A DNA stretch of 64,000 bases from Halopelagius inordinatus. GTDB lineage: Archaea; Halobacteriota; Halobacteria; Halobacteriales; Haloferacaceae. A program made the position numbers and the translations under genes. Shown here piece after piece: positions 7,811 to 16,862 of this stretch (within the stretch, counting starts at the first letter, position 1; each line of letters opens with the position of its first letter). Location: positions 930,001 to 994,000 of the forward strand of contig NZ_FOOQ01000001.1 in assembly GCF_900113245.1 (NCBI RefSeq), given 5' to 3'. Below the pieces are notes generated by a model. That model ran no database searches. It saw only the letters and a program-made list of their open reading frames with translations, and was not told where the DNA came from.

Positions 7811-8971
7811 TCAGGCTGAGCTCCCTGAGTAGCTCGATTCGTATTCGGCTTGTACGTCAAGGACACGCCGAACACTCTCCTGAAACCCCGCCTCACGGGA
7901 ATCCCCATGTTGCCGAAGCGATTCTCGAACTGATTCACGGGTTACTTCTCTCTCAGCCAGCAGTAGTTCGACCCATGCACGTGTCTCCTCTACCGTGAGC
8001 GAATGGCCGGTTGCGATGATACAATCGTAGGCAGAACGAGCATCATCGGTCTGAGAGAAGATGCGTTGGAGTTCCGCTATCGCCGAGTATGAAAGTCCTC
8101 CTTCCTCGTAATCTCGGTCAGGGAACATATCGTAAACCCGCTCTGAGCGTTGAACCTGCAAAGCGCTAGCCCCCTCAACATCGATCGTCTCGGCTATCTC
8201 CTCGTGGGAGTAGCCGTACTTGGTTCGTGCCCTACGGAAGAGCCGTCCCCATTCCCATTTCTGCGCAACACCCGTCTGTTCTTCTTTGATTTCTCGGATG
8301 TAGCGTTCTAATCGATCGAACGTGATGTCGGAGGATGTTAGCTCGAACGGTGAGTCAGGGGAGTCCGCCGTAAGTGTCGAACGGCGCTTGAGTGTCCGAT
8401 GATGGTTACATCGCACTCGTTCAGGCCCGGTATCCGTGACGCTACAATTGACGAGTAGGGCATCGTCTGCACTTCCTTCGACGATAACGCGTCGTCCGTC
8501 TACGAGGCGTGTCTCTCTGTTTCGTAGGCCACCGATCGTCAGTCGGTCGCCAGTGTTGATGGGGTCGAAGCCGAACAACTTTCGGTGGACCTGCACGAAG
8601 CGTACTTCCGGCTCAAGATCGTCTGTACTGGGCTGGACGAGAGAACGATCGCTAAACTGGTGGAAGGACTCATAGCCGTGAGTCGAAGTGGCGTCTGCGA
8701 CGATGATGCTGTAGTCGTCTCGTAAACTGAGCCACCCAGAGTCGAACCCCCAGTGACAGCGACGGCAGAGGAGTAAACCGTTGGTCTCTCGATCGGGCCC
8801 GCCGTGTTGTACGGGGTGGATGTGTGCGGCCTCGGCCTCGGGACGTCCGAATGGAGATTCGCGCTTCTGACCGCATATCGCACAGCGATTCGAGTACAGG
8901 TCGTGGAGGTTCTGCTTCGTCTCGGGGGAGAACCCGTTCGAATAACTACTCACCGCCCAATCCCCAGTCAT
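7811..8971 (-). CDS. HNH endonuclease domain protein with long C-terminal region
   Basis: A 386-residue protein. An HNH nuclease occupies residues ~15-85: Cys30 and Cys33, then AAHIHPVQHGG with His50 and His52, Asn64 in the ETNGLLLC stretch, then Cys69 and Cys72. The catalytic His/Asn/His set and the structural zinc ligands all look intact. Residues ~85-190 match the region following HNH in bacterial putative restriction endonucleases. Residues ~230-380 are helical and contain a possible helix-turn-helix (YGYSHEEIAETIDVEGASAL). It lies 96 bp downstream of the GmrSD-like gene on the same strand, so the two may be co-transcribed as a restriction unit. Confidence 0.82.
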   Translation of the reverse strand: MTGDWAVSSYSNGFSPETKQNLHDLYSNRCAICGQKRESPFGRPEAEAAHIHPVQHGGPDRETNGLLLCRRCHWGFDSGWLSLRDDYSIIVADATSTHGYESFHQFSDRSLVQPSTDDLEPEVRFVQVHRKLFGFDPINTGDRLTIGGLRNRETRLVDGRRVIVEGSADDALLVNCSVTDTGPERVRCNHHRTLKRRSTLTADSPDSPFELTSSDITFDRLERYIREIKEEQTGVAQKWEWGRLFRRARTKYGYSHEEIAETIDVEGASALQVQRSERVYDMFPDRDYEEGGLSYSAIAELQRIFSQTDDARSAYDCIIATGHSLTVEETRAWVELLLAEREVTRESVRESLRQHGDSREAGFQESVRRVLDVQAEYESSYSGSSA

Positions 8972-9067
8972 GTTCTTCCTTCGAAGGGGAGCGTTTAGTT
9001 GTTGGTGTCAAAGGTCGCGATGGAGTTAACATAGAAAGAGAACACAGGGTACGGAGAGTAATTGGGC

Positions 9068-10942
9068 TTAAAGAGTTTCTTTGAGCGGGAGCTTCGTCTC
9101 CAGCCGATTCCTCACTAAATCCAACCGGCGTTCCACGAACTCCGGGTAGTTCTGATACTCGTGGAGATCCGGGTCCTCGGGTACCCGGTGTTGTTCGAAA
9201 TACTCGCCCTTGTCGGGGATTGATTCCACCTTCTCATCGTCAATCCGTTCCAGCCAGTCGGTGAGATCTCGGTCGCTCTTCGATTGATTCTCCTTCGGGG
9301 TGAGGAGTTGGAGGTTTGCGATGTGGTCTCGGTTATCTTTGAACCAGTCGATACGTTCTGGTTCCACTCCCATCTCCCGCAGGAACGCTTCGTCGCCTAG
9401 CTTTCCCCTCGGGAAGATGTGATCCACTTCGTACTCTTTGTGGCCTGCTCTACGGTTCTGGTAGAGGTGAGTGAGGAGCACGTTTCTACGCGCACCCGAT
9501 CGATAGTCTACTTCCTCAAGTAATTCGTCAAGGACCTCACTGTTCAACTGTACGACTGCGCCGCTCCCGCGAAGGTCGTCCAGAATTTCTGTCGCAGGGA
9601 AGCGGCCACTATCGCTCTCTTCGATGTGTCCTCTGGCCGTTTTCAGAACCCGCTCTGTTCCGATGTTCCCGAACACGCCGTTCAGGACTGTAGTGGCAAG
9701 CCAGTATCGGATTGCAGAACCACTTGCGCTCGTGGAGGTGTCTGTCTCGTACTGATACTGGCTGATGGGAGCGACGACGTTCTTGCTGGATAGTGCCCCG
9801 TTGTGGAAGCCGAACTCGGAAGAGAGTTCAAACGCATCCCGTAACGCCTGCTCGAATTGGTCGTCGTAGAAAATCGTCTCTGCTTCGCGGAGGTCGTCAC
9901 CATCGTATCGTCCATTCGCTCGAAACGCTGGTCGCTCACCCGAGAACAGGAGGAGAGTACGGAGCACGAAGTTCTTCCCGAAGGTAAACCCCGATTCGGT
10001 GAGATCGTCGTCCCTCGACAGTGACTCGGTGAACTGCTCGATCTGCTTCTTCGCGTCGGTCGGTCCTCCGTCCTCATCGATTTTCTTCCAGTAGCCGGTG
10101 AGAAGGGCCAGTAGTATGTCTACGCCACTCAACATCTTGCCCGCTTTATTGCGCCGGATGAACAGCTCCCTCGCAGTCTTTTCGTCTGTGAGTGTTCGTT
10201 CACAGAGGATTGCTTCTCGTCGATTCACGCCCCACCAGAGTCGTTTTAGATTCGATTCGACGCGCTCGTGTTCCGCACTGTCGACACTCTCCTGTACCTC
10301 GGGGATTGTCTCGTCAAGGAACGCGTCCTTTTCGAGGAACGAGTCGGTTGTGAGTTCGCCAGAGTCGTCTACCAGCCGACTAACTGCGAACCAGTAACGG
10401 TCACCCGATTCGCTCAGTCCGCCGGACTTCCTGAACCTGAACTCGTAAACGAGGTCACGGTCGTGTTCGCCGGATTGATCTCCTGATAGTAGGTCGAAGT
10501 ACAGCTTCCGTTGATTCCACGCTCCTCGATTCTTGACCCACCCTCCGTGTCTCCGGGTCGTGAAGGTCCCGGTCAGGCTGAGGAAGAACGAGGTCAGTCG
10601 CTGTTGGCCATCAAGTACGAGTGAATAGGACTCGGGGATGTCTCCGAAGTCGTACCGCTGACTGTAACGCCGGATGTGCCCTTCGTCCTCGAACGAGAAC
10701 GCGCGCGAATCTACGTAGTGCTGGAGGAACGAGTAAGCGGGCTCTCTTCGCGGTCCTTCGCCTTCATCGTCCCAGATCAATAGTGATCCGAGAGGTAGTC
10801 CCCGAAGGAGAGAGTCCCACAGCATCTTGATTTGATTCTGATTCCAGCAGTAATCGCGTTGGAGACACGGAATGAACAACGAATCGTTCAATCGAGGAAG
10901 TATCTCACTGATTCGTTCCGTCTCCGGGAGGTACTCGTCCAT
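9068..10942 (-). CDS. GmrSD-type DUF262/DUF1524 restriction protein
   Basis: A 624-residue protein. The DUF262 part has IPCLQRDYCWNQ (residues 24-35) and the nucleotide-hydrolysis motif DGQQR (111-115). The DUF1524 HNH domain begins near residue 503 with YEVDHIFPRGKLG and continues with HIANLQLL and KENQSKSD, the His/Asn/His set of this family. Single-chain GmrSD proteins are type IV, modification-dependent restriction enzymes that cut phage DNA with altered bases (family knowledge). The TATA box at 10968-10977 suits a leaderless transcript from the ATG at 10942. Its companion HNH gene follows. The target modification cannot be told from sequence. Confidence 0.9.
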   Translation of the reverse strand: MDEYLPETERISEILPRLNDSLFIPCLQRDYCWNQNQIKMLWDSLLRGLPLGSLLIWDDEGEGPRREPAYSFLQHYVDSRAFSFEDEGHIRRYSQRYDFGDIPESYSLVLDGQQRLTSFFLSLTGTFTTRRHGGWVKNRGAWNQRKLYFDLLSGDQSGEHDRDLVYEFRFRKSGGLSESGDRYWFAVSRLVDDSGELTTDSFLEKDAFLDETIPEVQESVDSAEHERVESNLKRLWWGVNRREAILCERTLTDEKTARELFIRRNKAGKMLSGVDILLALLTGYWKKIDEDGGPTDAKKQIEQFTESLSRDDDLTESGFTFGKNFVLRTLLLFSGERPAFRANGRYDGDDLREAETIFYDDQFEQALRDAFELSSEFGFHNGALSSKNVVAPISQYQYETDTSTSASGSAIRYWLATTVLNGVFGNIGTERVLKTARGHIEESDSGRFPATEILDDLRGSGAVVQLNSEVLDELLEEVDYRSGARRNVLLTHLYQNRRAGHKEYEVDHIFPRGKLGDEAFLREMGVEPERIDWFKDNRDHIANLQLLTPKENQSKSDRDLTDWLERIDDEKVESIPDKGEYFEQHRVPEDPDLHEYQNYPEFVERRLDLVRNRLETKLPLKETL

Positions 10943-10967
10943 CGTAATACTATCTGGTTGTAAAGAG

Positions 10968-10977
10968 GTTATAAAAC
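10968..10977 (-). promoter_or_regulatory. TATA box for the GmrSD-like gene
   Basis: On the minus strand the sequence reads GTTTTATAAC, centred about 30 bp before the ATG at 10942. This is the usual box A spacing for a haloarchaeal leaderless transcript. Confidence 0.55.
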
Positions 10978-11125
10978 AGTTGGGAATATGAACATTCGTT
11001 CCTTAATACAGTGAGGTGAGAAATCGGGAGTCGGATTGATGCCGCCAATCAATCACAGACCCTATTCATGTGATCGCATTCTCGAAGGTAACGAGCAGAG
11101 TCGGTGGTAGAGTCCGTCCCGGTTC

Positions 11126-11526
11126 TTAGATATTCTCGAAGTACCCCCTCCGCTGTTCCATCTTCTTGATGTCGGACATCTGGTTGTAGTGTTTATGGAG
11201 AACGTCGGCAGAAACGTCCGCTCGGTCGCTGACCACCGGGACTGATAGCCTCGTTTTTGAGCGCGTGCATGAGACTTGACCGGCGGATGTCGTGTAGACT
11301 GACTGAGGAGGGACAGAGGTGGCTGTGTCGTGGCGCTGGGTCGCTTCACTGGTCTTGGGTTCTCGTCCGTAGTCGTCAGAAGCGTTCGGTCGCTGGCCGC
11401 AGAGTCAGTCGGTTGAGGACCGTGACGAGGGCGGTCAAGATGGAGACTGGCGCCTATCCACTATACTGCTTCTTTAGGAGTGTCAGTCTCGGGATGGTGG
11501 CAGACGTTGAGGCACTGTTCGACTCG
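11126..11526 (-). pseudogene. Decayed tyrosine-integrase C-terminal remnant
   Basis: The minus strand ends in MEQRRGYFENI followed by TAA, nearly identical to the MEQRRDFFENI end of the intact integrase at 15755. The DNA stays alignable over about 400 bp, including the HxxR region and the segment upstream of the catalytic arginine. An internal stretch of roughly 110 bp is missing, several frames are broken, and the N-terminal half is absent. It marks the right end of element A. The neighbouring intact integrase is too diverged for a recent duplication, so this is probably a separate related element whose integrase decayed after a second integration next to it. Confidence 0.8.
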
Positions 11527-11640
11527 CTAAGCAACAATCGCTTATACTTTGGTTGACGCATAATCTATTTATCCAACAGAGTATGATATACTTGAACAGA
11601 AGTTATACCGTATAGCGTTCATATTACTAAATCGAGTAGT

Positions 11641-12588
11641 ATGACCGACCAACCCCTCAACGGTGGGCGACGGCGGTTTCTAAAAAACACGGCGACCACA
11701 GCCTTCGGTACGGGCCTCGTATCGTCGGCAGGTGTCGGACGGGCGCAGACCGCGCCAGAAGGCGACCTCCTAGGGCATCTGACCAACTCCGTCCACGGAC
11801 CCGTCGTCAAGCAGTCAGTGTCCGATGAGGGAGCCATCGACACTGATCGCAAGATGGCAGATGCGGATGGGCGGATGCTCAAAATCGGACTGGAAGGCGG
11901 CATCAACGGCCCAAACTGTCGCATCGGGATGAGTGCGGAGGCGACGACGGGACTTACGTGGGAAGCACCCGATAATGACCCCCGGAAGGTGACGGTTGCG
12001 TTCGACGCAAGCGGGTCGCACGAGACGTGGAATTACGACACCGACGGCGAGGGAACGCTGACAAACACGTACGGCATCGTCATTCGGAATCGCACCCTTC
12101 AGCAGGAGGTTGCCTCCGATGTGGAGGTGCTTGGGTCGCAACTGCAGGCGGAACTGGCCGAACGCGCCATCGAGCAGGCAGTGACCACGGTCATCACATG
12201 GGTGTTCCTACCGAGTCTTGGTCTTATCGCGAAGTTCATCGCAGGCCGGGGCATCGGTGCCGTCGTCTCAAGGGTCATCGAGGTTGAACCGCGCAGAGCG
12301 TCGAACACGAACAGCTTCGGACGTGACACGCGGACGCGTCACATCCCTGATTCGGGAACGGCGACGGCGACCTTCACACCGACAAAGGGACACACTTACG
12401 ACATCGCGTTCACGGTTGCCGAAGGCTTCGAGGGGCATACGCCTTCCCAGCGCAACGAGTACGACCCCCGAGACGGGTTCTACGGCGAGGCGTCGTCGTG
12501 GTTCCTACTTAACGAGTTCAGCCTTGAACCGGCGACTACGTTCGGACTTAACGCGGATGATGAGGATGAAGACGACATCTGGAGATGA
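11641..12588 (+). CDS. Tat-exported hypothetical protein
   Basis: A 315-residue protein with a clear Tat signal (RRRFLKNTATTAFGTGL, cut probably near AGVGRAQTA). The mature part is beta-rich. Near the middle is a hydrophobic stretch AVTTVITWVFLPSLGLIAKF followed by a glycine-rich segment GRGIGAVVSRVIEVEP. The tail is very acidic. No enzyme motif is recognised. It sits alone between the integrase remnant and the nuclease/SIR2 genes. Some haloarchaeal peptide antibiotics (halocins) are made from Tat-exported precursors with a hydrophobic internal core, but no immunity gene or processing site is obvious here, so that is only a thought. Confidence 0.75.
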   Translation: MTDQPLNGGRRRFLKNTATTAFGTGLVSSAGVGRAQTAPEGDLLGHLTNSVHGPVVKQSVSDEGAIDTDRKMADADGRMLKIGLEGGINGPNCRIGMSAEATTGLTWEAPDNDPRKVTVAFDASGSHETWNYDTDGEGTLTNTYGIVIRNRTLQQEVASDVEVLGSQLQAELAERAIEQAVTTVITWVFLPSLGLIAKFIAGRGIGAVVSRVIEVEPRRASNTNSFGRDTRTRHIPDSGTATATFTPTKGHTYDIAFTVAEGFEGHTPSQRNEYDPRDGFYGEASSWFLLNEFSLEPATTFGLNADDEDEDDIWR

Positions 12589-12992
12589 ATGAGGAGCGGA
12601 TTATGGCTGTAGTGAAGAATCAGTACAACCGCAGGCTAACCAGATAGAACGTCCGTTGCAGACGCTCGTTCGACATCTACGGTAGCCGAGGACCGCATCA
12701 GCGAAGTCGAGACCGAGTTTGCACTCTATTAGATGCAGTGAGCCGTCGTCTGACCGCAAGAGCTGGAATCCCTGTTGCAGGAAGTAGTGTTACTGAGATG
12801 AAGGAGAACTTGTTATTTGATTCGCAGGGCAGTCTATCGGATGCCTTGTCTTAGTATTGCATATCTGTGAAAAGATTGGATCTATATTCGGTATTTCAGG
12901 TTTTTAACAGTTTGTAGACACCAGCCATAGTTATCATATTATGAGAGTGTAGGAATACTATTTACTTCTATAGGATAGATTCAATATCAAGA
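12589..12992. other. Gene-free low-GC interval
   Basis: About 400 bp with no convincing gene on either strand. The first 200 bp read like decayed coding DNA: short helix-like peptides such as LESLLQEVVLL appear but are interrupted by stops. The last 150 bp are very AT-rich and probably hold the promoter of the nuclease gene starting at 12993. Confidence 0.5.
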
Positions 12993-14096
12993 ATGGCGAC
13001 GGGGGTCACCGACTTCATAAAAATTAGCGAAGTCAGGAATGAGATAGATGCTACATTTCCCAACCCGGGAGAGGATGTTAGGAGAGACATCGAGGTCAAA
13101 AATAACGGTTATGGTCATAGACTAATCGGAAATGCGTTTGAGTTCCTTTGTAAGCTACTCCTGTATCGTCGATGTAACGAGGTTGTCCGACCGCAGTACA
13201 GAGCACTGAGAACTTGGTCACAAGATGAGAACACTGAGAGTTGGGAAGGTCTCGGAAACTCGGAAAAGTGCCGCTGGAAAGCAGGCGAAACACCACCGAC
13301 CCGCGTCCGAAAATTCGATGGGATGCAGTGGGAAGACAGAGAAGGAATTTCTAATCGAACCGAGTGGAAAGAGATGAACGAAGCCCGCCCCGTATGGCGG
13401 AGACGCCAGAGTGCAATCAAATGGACGATTGACGAAGATTTGTCAAAACTCGCTCACCAATACGTCCAGACAGGTATGAACACCAAGGGAGTGGTAAAAT
13501 CTGCACTCATCAACGCTGGGTGGAAGCCAAACGAAACCGTCCACTCATGGATTGACCGGAACGCCTTCGAGGAGGACGTCCTTGACGAGATGAATGATCT
13601 GTTTAGCCTACTGCGCGAGAAGGAGTGGACCTGCGGGGAAACTGTATTCGAGAAGCCGTCATTCGGCAATTATCTACATATACTGCGGGGAGAAGGAGAC
13701 TTCATCGTAGACGATTTACTCATCGATATCAAAACTACGAAGAATCCTACATTCACGAAGGCATTCTGGCGGCAATTATTGATGTACTATGTTGTGAACG
13801 ACGTACAACGGTTGATCCACGAATCAGAGTGGAGGTCTAGCAAGGAGCCGTTTGAAGGAAAGTACCCAGAGATCAACCGAGTAGGGATATACTTCGCTCG
13901 ATTTGGTGAACTCAAGACGATCAACATGAGTGATGTAATTAACGACCGAAACCAATACGAAGAGTTCCGAGCGTGGATTGTTGACCGGGCTCTAGAAGAG
14001 AATGCACATGCTCAAGTTGATTATTCAGACCTGAGGTCTCTTCTGACGGAACCGTATGACTACAAGCGACAGCGTACCCTATTCGATTTTGAGTAA
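12993..14096 (+). CDS. RecB-like PD-(D/E)XK nuclease
   Basis: A 367-residue protein. The nuclease core is near the C-terminus: GEGDFIVDDLLIDIKTT gives Asp236, then Asp245-Ile-Lys247, followed by QLLMYY with Gln261 and Tyr265. This D, DxK, QxxxY set is diagnostic of the RecB/Cas4 branch of PD-(D/E)XK nucleases. The N-terminal 200 residues, rich in Trp and basic residues, are unrecognised and may bind DNA or a partner. GC content is low for the organism. The SIR2-domain gene follows 155 bp downstream on the same strand and the integrase follows that, which suggests a two-gene defence unit carried as cargo (inference). Confidence 0.78.
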   Translation: MATGVTDFIKISEVRNEIDATFPNPGEDVRRDIEVKNNGYGHRLIGNAFEFLCKLLLYRRCNEVVRPQYRALRTWSQDENTESWEGLGNSEKCRWKAGETPPTRVRKFDGMQWEDREGISNRTEWKEMNEARPVWRRRQSAIKWTIDEDLSKLAHQYVQTGMNTKGVVKSALINAGWKPNETVHSWIDRNAFEEDVLDEMNDLFSLLREKEWTCGETVFEKPSFGNYLHILRGEGDFIVDDLLIDIKTTKNPTFTKAFWRQLLMYYVVNDVQRLIHESEWRSSKEPFEGKYPEINRVGIYFARFGELKTINMSDVINDRNQYEEFRAWIVDRALEENAHAQVDYSDLRSLLTEPYDYKRQRTLFDFE

Positions 14097-14251
14097 ATCC
14101 TCCTAGCGACGTGGTTCATGTCGTGAGAAACAATAGCACACCCATTCTCAAGCGGAGAATCTAATTCTAAGCGAAACCATCAACATTAACATGTCTCATG
14201 AATTGACAGAAGCAAGATGAAGTTCAATCGACTGGGAAAGGAGGGGAAGCT

Positions 14252-15715
14252 GTGACTCATTTAGAAAATTATCGGGCGGAAATAAAAGAAGAAATCGAGA
14301 AAACGGTCGGATCGGTACCCGTTCAGCCAATCGTATTTGCAGGATCAGGCCTTTCGATACGATACTTTTCGGGACCGAGTTGGGACCAACTTCTGAGTCA
14401 GATGGCATCAAGTTGTCCGAAGCTTGAACACAATTACGGATACTACCGTCAGAGCCGGGATGCTACTGAGATGGGGAGTCTCTTGGCTGATCGGTTTTCG
14501 CAGTGGGCATGGGATAAAAATGAGGAGAAATTCTCTGATATAGATCTTAAATATGAGGATACTCCAGACATCTATCTAAAGACTGAAATTTCGAAGTATT
14601 TCAAGAGTATCACGCCCGACTCAGCGGAGGATTTAAAAGAAGAGAAGTTGGATGAAGACTTAGGTTTAGACCAAGCACAGAAAGAAATACGGAAACTTCG
14701 TGAGATACAGCCTCATGCGGTGGTAACCACTAACTATGACCGCTTCCTTGAAAATATCTTTAATAATGAAGGCAGGGAAGATGAAAAGTATGATGTCGTT
14801 GTTGGAGAGGAAATCCTCCGATCACCACATAAAAGCATAGGTGAGATACTGAAAATTCACGGCACAGTAACGGACCCAAGTTCGCTCACTTTAACTTCAG
14901 AAGACTATGAGGAGTTCACAAGTCGAAAGCGATATTTAAGCTCTAAGATGCTTACGTATTTTGCTGAGCATCCTCTTTTGATTGTGGGTTATAGTGCGAC
15001 CGACCCCAACATTCGGTCCATCCTGTCGTGGGTGAATCAACTACTTCCAGAAGACGAAGTAACCGCGAAAGACATCTACTTTCTTGAGTTTGACAGAAAC
15101 ATTAAGGAATACGAGGAATATCCTCGTATGAAACGGATTCAATTAGGAAAAGACCGTTTCATTTCCGTAAATCGAATTATTGCTCGCGATTTCGATTGGG
15201 TATTCGATGCCTTTGCTAGTGGGGAGGGTTTCGAAGTTGACGTTAGATACCTTCGCAAGCTTCTTGCTAATACATACGAAGTCGTTCGATCTAAATCATC
15301 CGACGAGCGAGTAGTTGATCATAAGCGTATTGAAGACGTTGCTGAGGATAAGGAGGAACTTGCGACTGTGTTAGGGGTCTCTGCGGGAGGGAAGAATCGT
15401 GGATTTATTTTTGATCATGATCTCTCTCCGCAAGAAATGTATGAGAAAATTGGTTTATCTTCGGCATATGATTTCAAGCGGAAGGTTCTAAAACCGATCT
15501 ATGAAGAAACAGGGATGAATATTACTGGGTTCAATAATAAGTATCACATCGCATTTTTCAACCCCTCGGTAACATATCGTCGGTACTCCGACTCTGCAGT
15601 TGATCTCTTCAGCGAAATTCTAGCTGGTAATGAATTCCATATCCAAATTCCAAAGAGTAGAGTTGACGAAGAGCACGAGAGTCGTGGGCTTGATATGAGT
15701 GATATCCTAGAGTAA
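14252..15715 (+). CDS. SIR2-domain protein, probable antiviral NADase
   Basis: A 487-residue protein with GTG start and a GGAGG ribosome-binding site 8 bp before it. The SIR2-like domain spans residues ~22-300: VFAGSGLS (28-35), VVTTNYDRF (157-165), KIHGTV (201-206) and VGYSATDPN (245-253). These are the NAD-binding GSG, TNYD and HG motifs of prokaryotic SIR2 proteins that kill infected cells by destroying NAD+ (family knowledge: Thoeris, DSR, SIR2-HerA and related systems). Residues ~310-487 are an unrecognised helical domain, perhaps the infection sensor. GC is strikingly low. No HerA or Argonaute partner is adjacent; the only co-oriented neighbour is the RecB-like nuclease. Confidence 0.88.
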   Translation: MTHLENYRAEIKEEIEKTVGSVPVQPIVFAGSGLSIRYFSGPSWDQLLSQMASSCPKLEHNYGYYRQSRDATEMGSLLADRFSQWAWDKNEEKFSDIDLKYEDTPDIYLKTEISKYFKSITPDSAEDLKEEKLDEDLGLDQAQKEIRKLREIQPHAVVTTNYDRFLENIFNNEGREDEKYDVVVGEEILRSPHKSIGEILKIHGTVTDPSSLTLTSEDYEEFTSRKRYLSSKMLTYFAEHPLLIVGYSATDPNIRSILSWVNQLLPEDEVTAKDIYFLEFDRNIKEYEEYPRMKRIQLGKDRFISVNRIIARDFDWVFDAFASGEGFEVDVRYLRKLLANTYEVVRSKSSDERVVDHKRIEDVAEDKEELATVLGVSAGGKNRGFIFDHDLSPQEMYEKIGLSSAYDFKRKVLKPIYEETGMNITGFNNKYHIAFFNPSVTYRRYSDSAVDLFSEILAGNEFHIQIPKSRVDEEHESRGLDMSDILE

Positions 15716-15754
15716 ATGGCAAATAACTGGCATGGGGTTGTCGTGTAAGGATAT

Positions 15755-16768
15755 TTAGATATTCTCGAAGAAGTCCCTCCGCTGTTCCATCTTTTCGACA
15801 TCGGTCATCTGGTTATAGTGCTTGTCGAGTACATCAGCAGAAACGTCGGCTCGACCACTTACTGCTGGGACCGGGACTTCGCTCCTAAGCGCGTGGGTGA
15901 GACTTGACCGGCGTATGTCGTGCGTGCTGATCGACGAAGGACAGAGATGGGCTGTATCGTGTCGTTGGGTCGCTTCACACGTCTCAGGATTTCGATCGTG
16001 AGGGCACTCATCACCGATAGCACAGGGACGGGACCACTGGTAGACGTACTTTTGGAGTGTCTGGCCGTGGGCTCGACCATAATTCGTTGCAAGAAGTGGA
16101 CGACGGTCATGTTCGTCGGTCACATCGGGACGCTGGTCAGAGAGCCAGTCGTCGATGACCGTCGTGAGGGCAGTGGAGATTGAGACAGGTCGCTCGCCTT
16201 CGTACTTGTTTTTCAGCGGTGTGTCCGTCTCGGGACGATGGCATACGTCGAGGTACTGTTCGTCGGGGTAGAAGTCGTCCACATCGAGCGCACGGCCTCC
16301 ACCACGCCGCATCGAAGTGTGCCAGTAGAGTTCCCACGTTACGTGCGGGAGCGTTGCGTACTCGTATTTTCGGAGATACTCTAGTATCGCTTCAGCGGTT
16401 TCACTGTCGATGTGAGTCTCACGCTCGTTCTCGCCGCGCTGAAGCGATGGAGACTGGACCTTGTCAGGGAGTTCCGGGTGAACAGCATCGATGCCTGTCG
16501 CCCAGCGAAGGAATACGCGAAGAGTGTCCATGTAACTCTTGAGCGTGACGTTCTTGATGTCTTTCGAGCGCCGGATTTTGTAGCGGTTTGTATCGCGTCC
16601 GGTGAGTTCGTTGAGGTTCTCGATGTCGTTCTCTGCGCACCATTCGAGGAAGAGCTTCAGGCGTCCACGATGGGTGCGGTGTGTCTGTTTCGAGAGTTCG
16701 CTCTCGCGGTCAGCGAGATATAGCTCTACTGCGGTGTCAGGTTCTATCGGTTCGAGTTGGGGTTCCAT
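15755..16768 (-). CDS. Tyrosine recombinase (integrase)
   Basis: A XerC/D-type integrase of about 337 residues from the preferred ATG at 16768 (MEPQLEPIEPDTAVELYLAD). The frame is open to an earlier ATG at 16825. It has an N-terminal SAM-like core-binding domain, catalytic Arg in WHTSMRRGGGRALDVDD, the HxxR box in STHDIRRSSLTHAL and the nucleophilic Tyr in VLDKHYNQM near the end. A Cys/His-rich insert (IGDECPHDRNPETCEATQRH) precedes the HxxR box and may bind zinc. It lies at the inner edge of the element boundary beside tRNA-like repeats and hairpins, the expected position for the enzyme that integrated this element. A decayed relative is at 11126. Confidence 0.92.
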   Translation of the reverse strand: MEPQLEPIEPDTAVELYLADRESELSKQTHRTHRGRLKLFLEWCAENDIENLNELTGRDTNRYKIRRSKDIKNVTLKSYMDTLRVFLRWATGIDAVHPELPDKVQSPSLQRGENERETHIDSETAEAILEYLRKYEYATLPHVTWELYWHTSMRRGGGRALDVDDFYPDEQYLDVCHRPETDTPLKNKYEGERPVSISTALTTVIDDWLSDQRPDVTDEHDRRPLLATNYGRAHGQTLQKYVYQWSRPCAIGDECPHDRNPETCEATQRHDTAHLCPSSISTHDIRRSSLTHALRSEVPVPAVSGRADVSADVLDKHYNQMTDVEKMEQRRDFFENI

Positions 16769-16862
16769 TTGTATCGTGTGTTTGGCTTTCTGCTGGTCGT
16801 AGTGCGTACTGAGCGCCAATTTCACACGACAGGACCCCCTGAGCCTCGGTTATGGCCCGGGC

